From contig JAGBDN010000096.1 in assembly GCA_017937485.1 (NCBI GenBank), forward strand, positions 1-40,800: a stretch of DNA of 40,800 nucleotides. Direction: 5' to 3'. How positions within the stretch are numbered: the stretch's first letter is position 1; each line of letters opens with the position of its first letter. The translations under genes and the position numbers were made by a program. The DNA is from Thermoguttaceae bacterium (GTDB taxonomy: Bacteria > Planctomycetota > Planctomycetia > Pirellulales > Thermoguttaceae). Positions 26,891 to 34,682 of the stretch are shown here, piece by piece. The notes beneath the pieces are model-generated. The model had not been told where the DNA came from, searched no databases, and saw only the letters and a list, made by a program, of their open reading frames with translations.

Positions 26891-28672
26891 ATGTCGACGC
26901 GACGTTTTTCTTTCCTTGCGGCGGCGCTTTGCGCGATTTCCGCAAACTTCGCCGATTTCAACGTTTTTAACGCCTCCGACGCCGCCGTTTTCGCCGTCGA
27001 ACCGGTCAAAATCGCCGCGACGACGAACGCCGACCGGCTCCAAAATCCGCGCAAAAAGTTGATTCAGCTCGGTTGGGACATTCCGACGACCGACTATATG
27101 CGGCGGCATTGGGAGCGAATGGACGCGACCGAGCCGTTCGACGGCTTAATTTACGACCTCGCCGCGACGACCGCCGACGGTCGCCGGGTTTCGAGCCAAC
27201 GTCTTTTCGACGGCAAGCCTTGGAACCGCGCCGACTTCGACGCGGCGTTGGCCGATCTGCAAGCCTGCAAATTCCAACGTTTGCGACATAATTTCATTCG
27301 AATCAACTTCCATCCCGGCGGGTTCGATTGGGCCGACGACGCCGGTTGGGACGCCGCTTCGAAGAACGCCGCGATCTGCGCCGAGATCGCCCGCGAAACG
27401 AACGGCGGGCTGTCGCTCGACTTCGAGTCTTACGGCGCTCAAATCTTCAAGTTCGACGCGAAGTCGGGCCGAACGTTCGCCGAAACGAAGGCGTTGGCGA
27501 GAAAGCGCGGGAAGCAGTTCGGCGGCGCGATCGTCGCGGAGTATCCGAACGTCGTTCTCCTTTGCCTTTGGATGAACTCGATCAACTTTTACGCGGCGGA
27601 CTCGGCGACCGCTTCCCCGGAGGCGGCGCTTTCGGGCGCGGGTTACGGGCTTCTTCCGGCGTTTATCGACGGTCTGCTCGACGCGGCGGCGCCGGAAACG
27701 ACGTTCGTCGACGGTTGCGAAAACGGTTACTATATGAACGGCGTCCAAGAATACCAACGGGCGGCGCTCGATATGATCTCGGCGACCGGCCCGGGCGCGC
27801 GCCTCGTTTCGCCGGAAAATCGCGTCAAGTATCGAACGCAAGTCCAAGCGGGGTTCGGGTTCTATCTCGACATGTACTCGAACCCGCCGACGTCGAATTA
27901 TTACCGCGGGCCGGAGCCGGGCGAGACGCGTTTCGAGCGGTTGGCGGCGAACCTCCGCGCCGCTTGGGAGGCCGCCGACGAGTACGTTTGGGTTTACGGC
28001 GAGCAAAAGCGTTGGCGCCCGGTCGATTCGGAAGCGTCGCAATCTTGGGCGCCGAAAACGGAGCCGAAATCTTGGGAAAACGCGCTTCCCGGTTTGACCG
28101 CTCTTTTGAACGAACTTTCCGACCCGACCGGTTCGCTTCGGGAGGCGAGCGCTCGCTTCGCCGCCGACCCGAACGCGAAAAACTTGATCGCAAACGGCGA
28201 TTTTTCGCAAGTTAACGCGAACGGAACGGTCGCCGATTGGGATACTTGGCGACTCGAAGAGACCGGCGGCGAGTTCCGCGCTCTCGACGGCGCGGCGGGA
28301 GCGTTCGGCGTTACGGACGGCTGTTACCTGCAAGCGACGCCGGTCGAACCGGGGCAGCGGCTCTTTATCGCGGCGAAAGTCGCGACGAAAGGCGGCGTCG
28401 CGGCGACGCTCCGCGCTCGTTGGCAAACGGCGGACAAGAAATGGACGGCGGTCGCGCAAGACGTCGTTCTCTCCCCGGCGCCGGACGCGCAACCGGACGC
28501 CGACGGTCGCGTCGACGTTTTCGGCCGCGTTACGGTTCCGGAAAGCGCCGCGCTGTTGTCGCTTCTCCTCCTCTCGCACGGCTCCGACGAAAAGGGCGTC
28601 GCGACGTTCGACGACGTCCGCGTCTACGTCGACCCGCTCGACCCGTCGAAAGCGCAAGCCGACGCCGAGTAA
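26891..28672 (+). CDS. Exported glycosidase-like TIM-barrel protein with C-terminal carbohydrate-binding-like module
   Basis: The 593-aa product has a signal peptide (residues 1-35, cleavage near VFAVE). The central region (about 50-420) looks like a (beta/alpha)8 hydrolase: LIQLGWDIPTT, FIRINFHPGGFDW, GLSLDFESYG, NVVLLCLWMN, TFVDGCENGYYMNG and EYVWVYGEQKRW, with several acidic residues at strand ends. The C-terminal ~150 residues begin NLIANGDFSQ and have the jelly-roll pattern of CBM4/9-type modules. I do not recognise a defined GH family. AGGAG lies about 7 nt before ATG 26891. It is a candidate extracellular polysaccharide-active enzyme, convergent with the caspase-FGE gene. Confidence 0.72.
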   Translation: MSTRRFSFLAAALCAISANFADFNVFNASDAAVFAVEPVKIAATTNADRLQNPRKKLIQLGWDIPTTDYMRRHWERMDATEPFDGLIYDLAATTADGRRVSSQRLFDGKPWNRADFDAALADLQACKFQRLRHNFIRINFHPGGFDWADDAGWDAASKNAAICAEIARETNGGLSLDFESYGAQIFKFDAKSGRTFAETKALARKRGKQFGGAIVAEYPNVVLLCLWMNSINFYAADSATASPEAALSGAGYGLLPAFIDGLLDAAAPETTFVDGCENGYYMNGVQEYQRAALDMISATGPGARLVSPENRVKYRTQVQAGFGFYLDMYSNPPTSNYYRGPEPGETRFERLAANLRAAWEAADEYVWVYGEQKRWRPVDSEASQSWAPKTEPKSWENALPGLTALLNELSDPTGSLREASARFAADPNAKNLIANGDFSQVNANGTVADWDTWRLEETGGEFRALDGAAGAFGVTDGCYLQATPVEPGQRLFIAAKVATKGGVAATLRARWQTADKKWTAVAQDVVLSPAPDAQPDADGRVDVFGRVTVPESAALLSLLLLSHGSDEKGVATFDDVRVYVDPLDPSKAQADAE

Positions 28673-28706
28673 CCCGACGCCGAAGCGCAAGAAACCGCCG
28701 AGCGTT

Positions 28707-28805
28707 CCCCCTTAACCTTAACGAACGCCGAGCGCGACGCAAAACGCCGAAAAGAAAAAAGCGAACGCGCAAAATCGGTTAAGGGGGACGACGCCCCCCT
28801 TAACC
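28707..28805. terminator. Inverted/direct repeat cluster with strong hairpin, probable bidirectional terminator
   Basis: The 11-mer CCCCCTTAACC occurs at 28707-28717, its inverted form at 28777-28787, and again in direct orientation at 28795-28805. The last two form an 11-bp stem with a 7-nt loop. They lie between two convergent genes. No T-run follows, so termination is likely but not certain; alternative pairing of the first and second copies is possible. Confidence 0.55.
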
Positions 28806-28934
28806 CCCCCGCCTAAGCGGCAAAAACGAAAATTACGTCGAATCCGCTCTCGCCGCGTTTACGCTCGGCGGCGGTCGGCGGCGCTGGAGGCGCTCGCGGC
28901 GACCTTGCTCGATCGTAAACGCTTGACCTGGAAA

Positions 28935-28949
28935 GGACGCGAAGCGTCC
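28935..28949 (-). other. Hairpin directly after the caspase-FGE stop codon
   Basis: On the minus strand a 6-bp stem (GGACGC / GCGTCC) with a 3-nt loop begins at the base after the TAA. It is followed by TTTCC. It may be a weak terminator. It also sits where DGR target genes carry the hairpin that assists mutagenic retrohoming. Confidence 0.55.
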
Positions 28950-30959
28950 TTACTTGCTACTAGAGCTCGACCGAACTAGGGCGAGACGGAACCCGAAGTA
29001 GCTGAACCGGTACGTCGGGTCGAAGGCGCTCCGCTTGGCCGACCGGCAGTACTCGGCGATGCTGCTCCAGCCACCGCCGCGCAACACGCGGTCCGAGCCC
29101 TGCGTTACGTTAATCGGGTTTTGGACGTTATTCGATTCTTCGTAATATTTCGCGTCGTACAAATCCTCGCACCACTCTAAAACGTTACCGTGCATATCGC
29201 GCAAGCCCCAACGGTTTGGATCGTAACTACCGACCTCCGTCGTGCGCACCAAATACCGGCCCTTCGTAGACGTACCATAGGGATAATTACCGTCGCAGTT
29301 CGCTTTATCGCCGTTCAACGAAGAACCCCAAAAATACGCCGTCGTCGTACCAGCCCGGCAAGCGTACTCCCATTGCGCTTCGCTAGGCAAACGGAACTGA
29401 AAACCCGATGGCGCGTAACCGCCGGAGTTCAACTTCTCGATAAAATCTTGGCAATCGGTCCAACTAACATTCTCCACCGGAAAGTTCGACGTGTCCATGC
29501 CGCTCACCTTGCTCGAACCGCCCCCCGACGAAGAAAAATAACTCGGGTTCGAGCCCATCAACGACTTCCACATCGCTTGAGTTACTTCCGTTTCGAGCAT
29601 CCAGAAACCGTTCGTTAGCTCCACACGGTGTTGCGTTTCGTCGTCCCGACCGCTTTCGCTTTCCGGGCTCCCCATCGTGAACGAACCCGCAGGACAGTAA
29701 TGAAACTTGTACTCAAGACCCTGAATCGTCAACGACTTCGCCGTCCCCGCCGCGTGCGGACCGAACCAATCGCCGCTCGAAGTCGGCGTTTGCGGCGTCG
29801 ACGTTTGCGTTTCCGGCGTTCCGCCCGTTCGCGGTTTTTGCGCTTCTTCGATCATCGCCAAGAGGTTCCGCGCCTGCGCTTTCTCCGCCGCCGTTCGCGA
29901 CGCGGCTAGCGACGCTTCGCACTTGCTCTTCGCCGTCGCGTAATCCTTCGCGCTAAACGCTTGAAACGCCTCCGTAAAGAGCGGCGTCGCCGTCGCGCCG
30001 TTTCCGCCCGGCGTTCGCGTCGGCTCCGTCAGCCAGAAGTCGGAACCGTCGAAAAGAACGCGCGGCGTCTGTTTGCTCTTAAAGACGGCCAGCGCGCGTT
30101 CTTGCGTCTTGCGCGACACGTAGCCGCACACGTCCAAAAACGAGACGCCGCCGTCGCCGTCCGCGTCCGCCGCGCCGTTGAGCCCCTCGATAAAATAGTG
30201 CGTGAAGAGGCCGCCGTCGAACTCCGCGTCTTCGTAGCTAAGTTGCCGCGTTTGGCAACTTTGGAGAAACGCCACCCCGGAAGCGTCGATGTTTTCAAAG
30301 GGTCGTCCGGTCGCGCCGCCCGCGTTTTTCGCCGTCGCCGACTCCCGGCAAGCGTCGACGATCAGGAGCTTGAACTTCGCGTCGTCTTTGCGCAGGGCCG
30401 CCGTAATATCGTTGACGACGATCGCCGTTTCCCGCGTTACGACCTTGGCGCCGTCGACGATCTCGACTTCGACGCCTTTCGGACAAAACGCCGCCTCGCC
30501 GTCTTGCGTTTCGAAGCCGTGTCCGGAAAGCGCGACAAAAATCGTCGCGCCGGGCCCCGCCTCCGCCAAAATTTCTTTGAACGCTCGCTCGATATTCGCC
30601 TTCGTCGGCTGTTCGTACCGCGAACCGTCCGACGCGAACATCCAAATATTTTCTTCCTTAAAGCCGATTTTCAAGAGCGTTTCGCGAATCGCTCTCGCGT
30701 CGGAACCCGCGTAATTAAGCGGCGTTATGTTCTCGTACTTATCGACGCCGACCAAAAGCGCAAAGCACGACGCGCTCTCCTTCGCGACGACTTCCATCGC
30801 TCGACTTCCGCGCTCGACGCTCGTTTGCGCCGACGCTAGCCCCGGCCAACTCGGAAGCGTCGCCGCGCCTAACGTTAGGAAGAGCGCCGCCAAGGAACGC
30901 CGACGTTCGCCCGTTTTACCCGCTTTGCTCAATCTCTTTATTTTTCTTATTTCCCGCAT
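28950..30959 (-). CDS. Exported caspase-like peptidase fused to an FGE-like (C-type lectin fold) domain
   Basis: The 669-aa protein has an Arg-rich signal peptide (cleavage near ASAQT, about residue 44). The caspase/metacaspase domain (about 64-310) keeps the catalytic dyad His147 in SGHGF and Cys204 in VDACRES; a DADGDGG loop (265-271) resembles a calcium site. A Pro/Thr-rich linker (about 375-400) leads to an FGE-sulfatase-type domain (about 408-662) with FTMGSP, VTQAMWKSLMG, VENVSWTDCQDF, LPSEAQWEYACRAGTTT, WGLRDMHGNVLEW and RVLRGGGW. The catalytic FGE cysteine pair is absent, so this domain probably binds a ligand. The last 30 codons look like a DGR variable region. GAGG lies 9 nt before ATG 30959. 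Possible promoter at 31023-31050. Confidence 0.9.
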   Translation of the reverse strand: MREIRKIKRLSKAGKTGERRRSLAALFLTLGAATLPSWPGLASAQTSVERGSRAMEVVAKESASCFALLVGVDKYENITPLNYAGSDARAIRETLLKIGFKEENIWMFASDGSRYEQPTKANIERAFKEILAEAGPGATIFVALSGHGFETQDGEAAFCPKGVEVEIVDGAKVVTRETAIVVNDITAALRKDDAKFKLLIVDACRESATAKNAGGATGRPFENIDASGVAFLQSCQTRQLSYEDAEFDGGLFTHYFIEGLNGAADADGDGGVSFLDVCGYVSRKTQERALAVFKSKQTPRVLFDGSDFWLTEPTRTPGGNGATATPLFTEAFQAFSAKDYATAKSKCEASLAASRTAAEKAQARNLLAMIEEAQKPRTGGTPETQTSTPQTPTSSGDWFGPHAAGTAKSLTIQGLEYKFHYCPAGSFTMGSPESESGRDDETQHRVELTNGFWMLETEVTQAMWKSLMGSNPSYFSSSGGGSSKVSGMDTSNFPVENVSWTDCQDFIEKLNSGGYAPSGFQFRLPSEAQWEYACRAGTTTAYFWGSSLNGDKANCDGNYPYGTSTKGRYLVRTTEVGSYDPNRWGLRDMHGNVLEWCEDLYDAKYYEESNNVQNPINVTQGSDRVLRGGGWSSIAEYCRSAKRSAFDPTYRFSYFGFRLALVRSSSSSK
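28987..29069 (-). other. Candidate DGR variable region (VR)
   Basis: This segment encodes residues 631-658, from the RGGGW tryptophan to GFR. At the 13 positions that vary in lectin-fold DGR targets (632-634, 637, 644-647, 650, 652-655) the codons are AGC x4, TAC x3, TTC x3, ATC, GCC and GAC. All end in C and all can be reached from AAC by changing adenines only. The framework codons between them are A-poor and include CGG and GGG, which are uncommon in neighbouring genes. No template repeat or reverse transcriptase is in the window. Confidence 0.5.
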
Positions 30960-31022
30960 TCGACTTAACCTCGCACAAGACGTAAAAAGCCGCGACGGTC
31001 GCCGCGTCGTTTTTCGTTATCT

Positions 31023-31050
31023 ATTGTCGCATAAATCGGCGCTTTGCCAA
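31023..31050 (-). promoter_or_regulatory. Possible promoter of the caspase-FGE gene
   Basis: Minus-strand TTGGCA (31050-31045), 16-nt spacer, GACAAT (31028-31023). It lies just after the upstream operon's terminator, where a promoter is needed. The hexamers are imperfect. Confidence 0.4.
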
Positions 31051-31122
31051 CAAGAGAAAGCGCCGCGAACGAAAATTTTCGCGAAAAATTTTCAAAATCG
31101 GGTCGATTTTCCGCAAAAACGC

Positions 31123-31165
31123 AAAAAAAGCCGCGACGGCTTCCGAAAAGTAAAACCGTCGCGGC
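31123..31165 (-). terminator. Rho-independent terminator of the FGE triple operon
   Basis: A perfect 10-bp GC-rich stem (31156-31165 / 31130-31139), 16-nt loop, then seven Ts on the minus strand (31129-31123). It shows that the caspase-FGE gene is a separate transcription unit. Confidence 0.9.
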
Positions 31166-31193
31166 GGTACAAAGTCGCCGAAGAAACGCGCCG

Positions 31194-32660
31194 CTAACCT
31201 TTGCGCGCCAAAACGACGCGAACCCCGATCCCGCTCATCCGAACCGTCGGCTGCGAGCAACGTCGAGCGGCGGAACGCCCGAAGCTCGGGTCGCAATTCC
31301 AACTGCCGCCGCGCCACGATCGATATTTCCCCGACTTCGGCCCCGTCGGATCCGTTTTCGGCGCGACGCCGGACTTGTCGCCGTGAGTTTTATTCCAATC
31401 CCCGCACCACTCGCTAACGTTCCCGCACATATCGAAAAGCCCCCAAGGGTTCGGCGGGTAATTCCGAACCGGCGTCGTTCGCTCCAAGAAAACGCCCTCC
31501 GCGCCGGCGTCGAAATATCTTGTTCCGTTGCAGTTGGCGCGGTCGACGACGAACGCGTCGCCCCAGTAAAACGCCGTCGTCGTTCCGGCTCGACAGGCGC
31601 GTTCCCATTCGGCCTCCCAAGGCAAGCGGAACTCGAACCCCGGCGGCGCGACCTTCGCCGCGTTCAACAGCTCCAAGAAATCTTGCGCGGCGAACCAAGA
31701 GACGGTCTCCGCCGGGTAATCGTCCCCCAACCGAAAGCGGCTCGGGTTCGTTCCGGCGATCGCTTTCCACATCCCTTGCGTTACCGGCGTTTCGAGCGTC
31801 CAAAAGCCGCGCGTCAACGTTACTTCATGTTGGCTCTCGACGCCCTCGTCTTCCCGTCCGGCCTCGGTTCTCGGACTCCCCATCGTAAACGTTCCGGGCG
31901 GGCAATACCGAAACGGAAACTCGACGTCGGCGATTTCAAGCGTCGCTCGCGTTCCCGGCGCCGGATTCGACGCCCAAACGCCGTCGCCGCCGTTTTCGCC
32001 GTTTTCGCCGTCCGACGTTCCGCAACTCGCCGCGACTTCGCCCTTTAACGTTTCGACGCCGCCGAGCCGCGCCAAAAAGTCGCGCGTTTCGAGCTTCAAC
32101 CGCGAAAACGTCGCGAAATCGGAACGCGGCGCCTTCGCGTCGAACGGAATCGACGCGATATTCTCCAACGTCGCCCAACCGGTCGCCAACTCGCCCCGTT
32201 GAATCGACGCCGACGCCGCCCCGAAACGCGCCGCGATTAAACGTTCGTTTTTCAAAAACGAATACGAATCGACGAACGCCTCCTTCGCCAACTCCAAATA
32301 GCCCGTTCGCCGCGATTCGTTCGCCGCGCTCGCCGCCAGTTCGAGAAAGCGCCGTCCCTTCCTAAGAAATTCGTTTTCAAGCGGTTCCGTCTTCGCGTCG
32401 AAAGTCCGAACCGTTTCGTCGAGCGTTCGGAGCGCGTCGCGAGCGACGTCGGTTCGCGCCGCGAGTTCCGAAAAATCGGTCGCAATATCGACCGTCGTTT
32501 CCGCGACGTTGCGCCGAACGCGCTCGAAGTCGACGCGGACTCCGGCGAGCGTCGTCGTCTGCGGCGCCGAGTCGCGCTTCTCCTCGAAGAGGAAATTCCC
32601 CAACGCCGTCGCCGTCCTAAAGAGGCGCTCGACCGCCGTTTGGCTTCCGTTCGTTTTCAT
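31194..32660 (-). CDS. FGE-like (sulfatase-modifying factor fold) protein with helical N-terminal domain
   Basis: The 488-aa protein has a ~200-residue Glu/Ala/Arg-rich, mostly helical N-terminal region (possibly coiled coil), a short Gly/Asn/Asp linker (about 212-228), then an FGE-type domain (about 230-488): VEFPFRYCPPGTFTMGSP, GFWTLETPVTQGMWKAIAG, AETVSWFAAQDFLELL, LPWEAEWERACRAGTTT, WGLFDMCGNVSEW and RGGSWN. One cysteine stands near the position of the first FGE catalytic Cys, but the second is missing, so oxidase activity is unlikely. No signal peptide is present. AAGGAG lies close to ATG 32660. It is last of three tandem FGE-like genes, 88 nt after the previous one. Role unknown; ligand binding or protein interaction is inferred. 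Confidence 0.87.
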   Translation of the reverse strand: MKTNGSQTAVERLFRTATALGNFLFEEKRDSAPQTTTLAGVRVDFERVRRNVAETTVDIATDFSELAARTDVARDALRTLDETVRTFDAKTEPLENEFLRKGRRFLELAASAANESRRTGYLELAKEAFVDSYSFLKNERLIAARFGAASASIQRGELATGWATLENIASIPFDAKAPRSDFATFSRLKLETRDFLARLGGVETLKGEVAASCGTSDGENGENGGDGVWASNPAPGTRATLEIADVEFPFRYCPPGTFTMGSPRTEAGREDEGVESQHEVTLTRGFWTLETPVTQGMWKAIAGTNPSRFRLGDDYPAETVSWFAAQDFLELLNAAKVAPPGFEFRLPWEAEWERACRAGTTTAFYWGDAFVVDRANCNGTRYFDAGAEGVFLERTTPVRNYPPNPWGLFDMCGNVSEWCGDWNKTHGDKSGVAPKTDPTGPKSGKYRSWRGGSWNCDPSFGRSAARRCSQPTVRMSGIGVRVVLARKG

Positions 32661-32748
32661 CGCGTTTCTCCTTCGTTTCCGTTTTTCCCGCGTTTCGCGT
32701 TTCCCCGTTCGTTTTTAAACCGCCCGACGTTCGCCCGACGCTCCAACG

Positions 32749-33573
32749 CTAAACCTTGCGCGCTAAGACGATACGAAACCCGTAAATATAGTTGACGTCC
32801 TCCGGAAATTCGCCGAGCCGACTTCCCGACAAGCAGAGGTCGGCTTCGTCGTCCCAAGAACCGCCGCGCACGATTCGTCCCCAACCCGGCGTCGGTTCGC
32901 TCGGCCCCGTCGGATCGGTTTGCGGCGTCGCGTCGTATTTTCCCCACCAGTCCGCCGCCCATTCCCAAACGTTGCCGGACATATCGACCAGTCCCCAAGG
33001 GTTCGCGCCGTAAGAGCCGACCGCCGACGGTCGCTCCAAGCACGGCCCCGGTTCGACGTCGCCGTAAGGCTCGTTTCCGTTGCAGTTAGCGCGGTCGCCG
33101 TTCAGCGTCGTCCCCCAGAAAAACGGCGTCGTCGTTCCGGCGCGACACGCGTATTCCCATTCCGCTTCCCAGGGCAGTCGAAACGCAAACCCCGTCGGCG
33201 CGACGTTTAGCGCGTTCAACGCTTCGCAATAATCTTGACAGTCGAACCAAGAAACGTTTTCGACCGGAAAATCGGACGTATCGAGCCCGGCGACGTCGTC
33301 CGCGAACTGCCCCGACGTCGAAAATTCGCTCGGATTCTCGCCGGTTATCGCTTCGTATAAACGTTGCGTTACCGGCGTTTCGAGCGTCCAAAAGCCGCGC
33401 GTCAGCGTTACTTCGCGAACGCCCGCTTCGTCGAATTCCGGGGCCCCCATCAAAAACGTTCCGGGCGGGCAATACCGAAACGGAAACTCGACGCCGTTGA
33501 TTTCAAGCGTTTTACGCGTCCCCGCCGCCGGGTTCGCGTCCCAAGCGACCTTTTCGTTCTCATCGCAAGTCAT
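32749..33573 (-). CDS. FGE-like protein (second of tandem triplet)
   Basis: The 274-aa protein is a single FGE-sulfatase-type domain: NPAAGTRKTLEINGVEFPF at the N terminus, RYCPPGTFLMGAP, GFWTLETPVTQRLYEAITG, FPVENVSWFDCQDYCEAL, LPWEAEWEYACRAGTTT, WGLVDMSGNVWEWAADWWG, RGGSWDDE and the end GFRIVLARKV. It lacks the catalytic cysteine pair after RGGS. ATG 33573 is chosen because AGGAG lies 8 nt upstream and the protein then aligns with its neighbour from residue 1; the open frame continues further upstream only as a shadow of the next gene. It is 56 nt downstream of its closest paralog. Confidence 0.88.
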   Translation of the reverse strand: MTCDENEKVAWDANPAAGTRKTLEINGVEFPFRYCPPGTFLMGAPEFDEAGVREVTLTRGFWTLETPVTQRLYEAITGENPSEFSTSGQFADDVAGLDTSDFPVENVSWFDCQDYCEALNALNVAPTGFAFRLPWEAEWEYACRAGTTTPFFWGTTLNGDRANCNGNEPYGDVEPGPCLERPSAVGSYGANPWGLVDMSGNVWEWAADWWGKYDATPQTDPTGPSEPTPGWGRIVRGGSWDDEADLCLSGSRLGEFPEDVNYIYGFRIVLARKV

Positions 33574-33629
33574 TGTCGTTTCTCCTATTGCAAGTTCCGC
33601 GTCGACGTTTCCGCGCCGACGTTTCAACG

Positions 33630-34403
33630 CTAAACCTTGCGCGCTAATACGATACGAAACCCGATCGTCATACATCGCGCCTCCGCGCCGCAACCCCATC
33701 GGGCGGCCGACCGGCAATCCTCGACCTGCCCCATCCAGCCGCCGCCGCGCGTTACCCGATATTTCCCCGATTCCGGCCCCGTCGGGTCGATTTGCGGCGC
33801 CGCGTCGTATTCGCCCTTCCAATCCGCGACCCACTCGGCGACGTTCCCGCTCATATCGAAAAGCCCCCAAGGGTTCGCGTCGTAACGCCCGACCGCGGAC
33901 GGCGCCGCGTCGCGATTCTGACAGCCGCCGCAATTAGCGCGGGCGTCGTCCCAAGCGTCGCCCCAATAATACGCCGTCGACGTTCCGGCCCGACACGCGT
34001 ATTCCCATTCCGCCTCCCAGGGAAGACGAAACGCAAACCCCGTCGGCGCGACGTTTAGCCGTTCCAACGCCTCCAAAAACGCTTGACAATGCCACCAGCT
34101 GACATTCTCGACCGGAAACCGTTTGCCAAACTTAAAAGCGCTCGGATTCGAACCGTCGACCGCCTTGTACATCCCTTGCGTTACCGGCGTTTCGAGCGTC
34201 CAAAAGCCGCGCGTCAACGTTACCTTATGCGGCGTTTCCAGAAACGCCCAAAATCCCGTTTCGCTCGCCGGACTCCCCATCGTAAACGTTCCGGGCGGGC
34301 AATACCGAAACGGAAACTCGACGCCGGCGATTTCCAACGTTTTGCGCGTCCCCGCCGCCGGGTTCGCGTCCCAAGCGACGTTTTCGCTCTTATCGCAAGT
34401 CAT
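33630..34403 (-). CDS. FGE-like protein (first of tandem triplet)
   Basis: The 257-aa protein is almost identical to its downstream neighbour over the first ~45 residues (MTCDKSENVAWDANPAAG) and in the C-terminal GFRIVLARKV, with more divergence in the middle and in the surface loop after RGGGW. That loop reads EDCRSAAR, like the caspase-FGE protein. The FGE core motifs (PPGTFTMGSP, VTQGMYKAVDG, LPWEAEWEYACRAGTST, WGLFDMSGNVAEW) are all present and the catalytic cysteine pair is absent. GGAGG lies about 8 nt before ATG 34403; an in-frame upstream start lacks a ribosome site. No signal peptide. Probably first gene of its own transcription unit, since a terminator precedes it at 34654-34682. 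Confidence 0.88.
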   Translation of the reverse strand: MTCDKSENVAWDANPAAGTRKTLEIAGVEFPFRYCPPGTFTMGSPASETGFWAFLETPHKVTLTRGFWTLETPVTQGMYKAVDGSNPSAFKFGKRFPVENVSWWHCQAFLEALERLNVAPTGFAFRLPWEAEWEYACRAGTSTAYYWGDAWDDARANCGGCQNRDAAPSAVGRYDANPWGLFDMSGNVAEWVADWKGEYDAAPQIDPTGPESGKYRVTRGGGWMGQVEDCRSAARWGCGAEARCMTIGFRIVLARKV

Positions 34404-34614
34404 TGTTTTTCCTCCGTTAAAAGTCGAAACGTCGAAAGCCGTTTCCGCTCGACCGTTCGCGACGCGGCGCCGGTCGCGGAATCGTCGTTTTAGGAAATCG
34501 GAGGCGATCGGCTCAATTTTCGGTTTAAACTCCGCAAAAACACCGGGCAAAACGCGATTTTTCGCCGCTTTTCCGAAAAGCGCAAAAACGCGAAAAACGC
34601 TCCGTTTTCCTCAA

Positions 34615-34642
34615 AAAATAGACGCGAAGTAGACGCCAACAA
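34615..34642 (-). promoter_or_regulatory. Weak candidate promoter for the FGE triplet
   Basis: Minus-strand TTGTTG (34642-34637), 16-nt spacer, TATTTT (34620-34615), just after the terminator at 34654-34682. The match is poor and position is the main argument. Confidence 0.28.
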
Positions 34643-34653
34643 CGCGCTTATTT

Positions 34654-34682
34654 AAAAAACGACGCTAAGCGCAAACGTCGTT
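34654..34682 (-). terminator. Rho-independent terminator overlapping the stop of the glycine-zipper gene
   Basis: Minus-strand 7-bp stem (34676-34682 / 34658-34664), 11-nt loop, followed by a T-run (34659-34654). The upstream arm overlaps the TAA stop codon (34683-34681). Confidence 0.6.

Noticed and set aside
33574..33933. N-terminal extension of the second FGE-like gene
   Set aside because: The extra 120 codons are the shadow of the neighbouring FGE-like gene; a good ribosome site precedes the ATG at 33573.
34140..34165. tRNA T-arm-like GATTCGAAC motif
   Set aside because: It lies inside an FGE-like gene (SNPSAF codons) and no cloverleaf can be formed around it.
31194..34403. True formylglycine-generating enzymes acting on sulfatases
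   Set aside because: The catalytic cysteine pair after RGGS is absent in all three and no sulfatase lies in the window.
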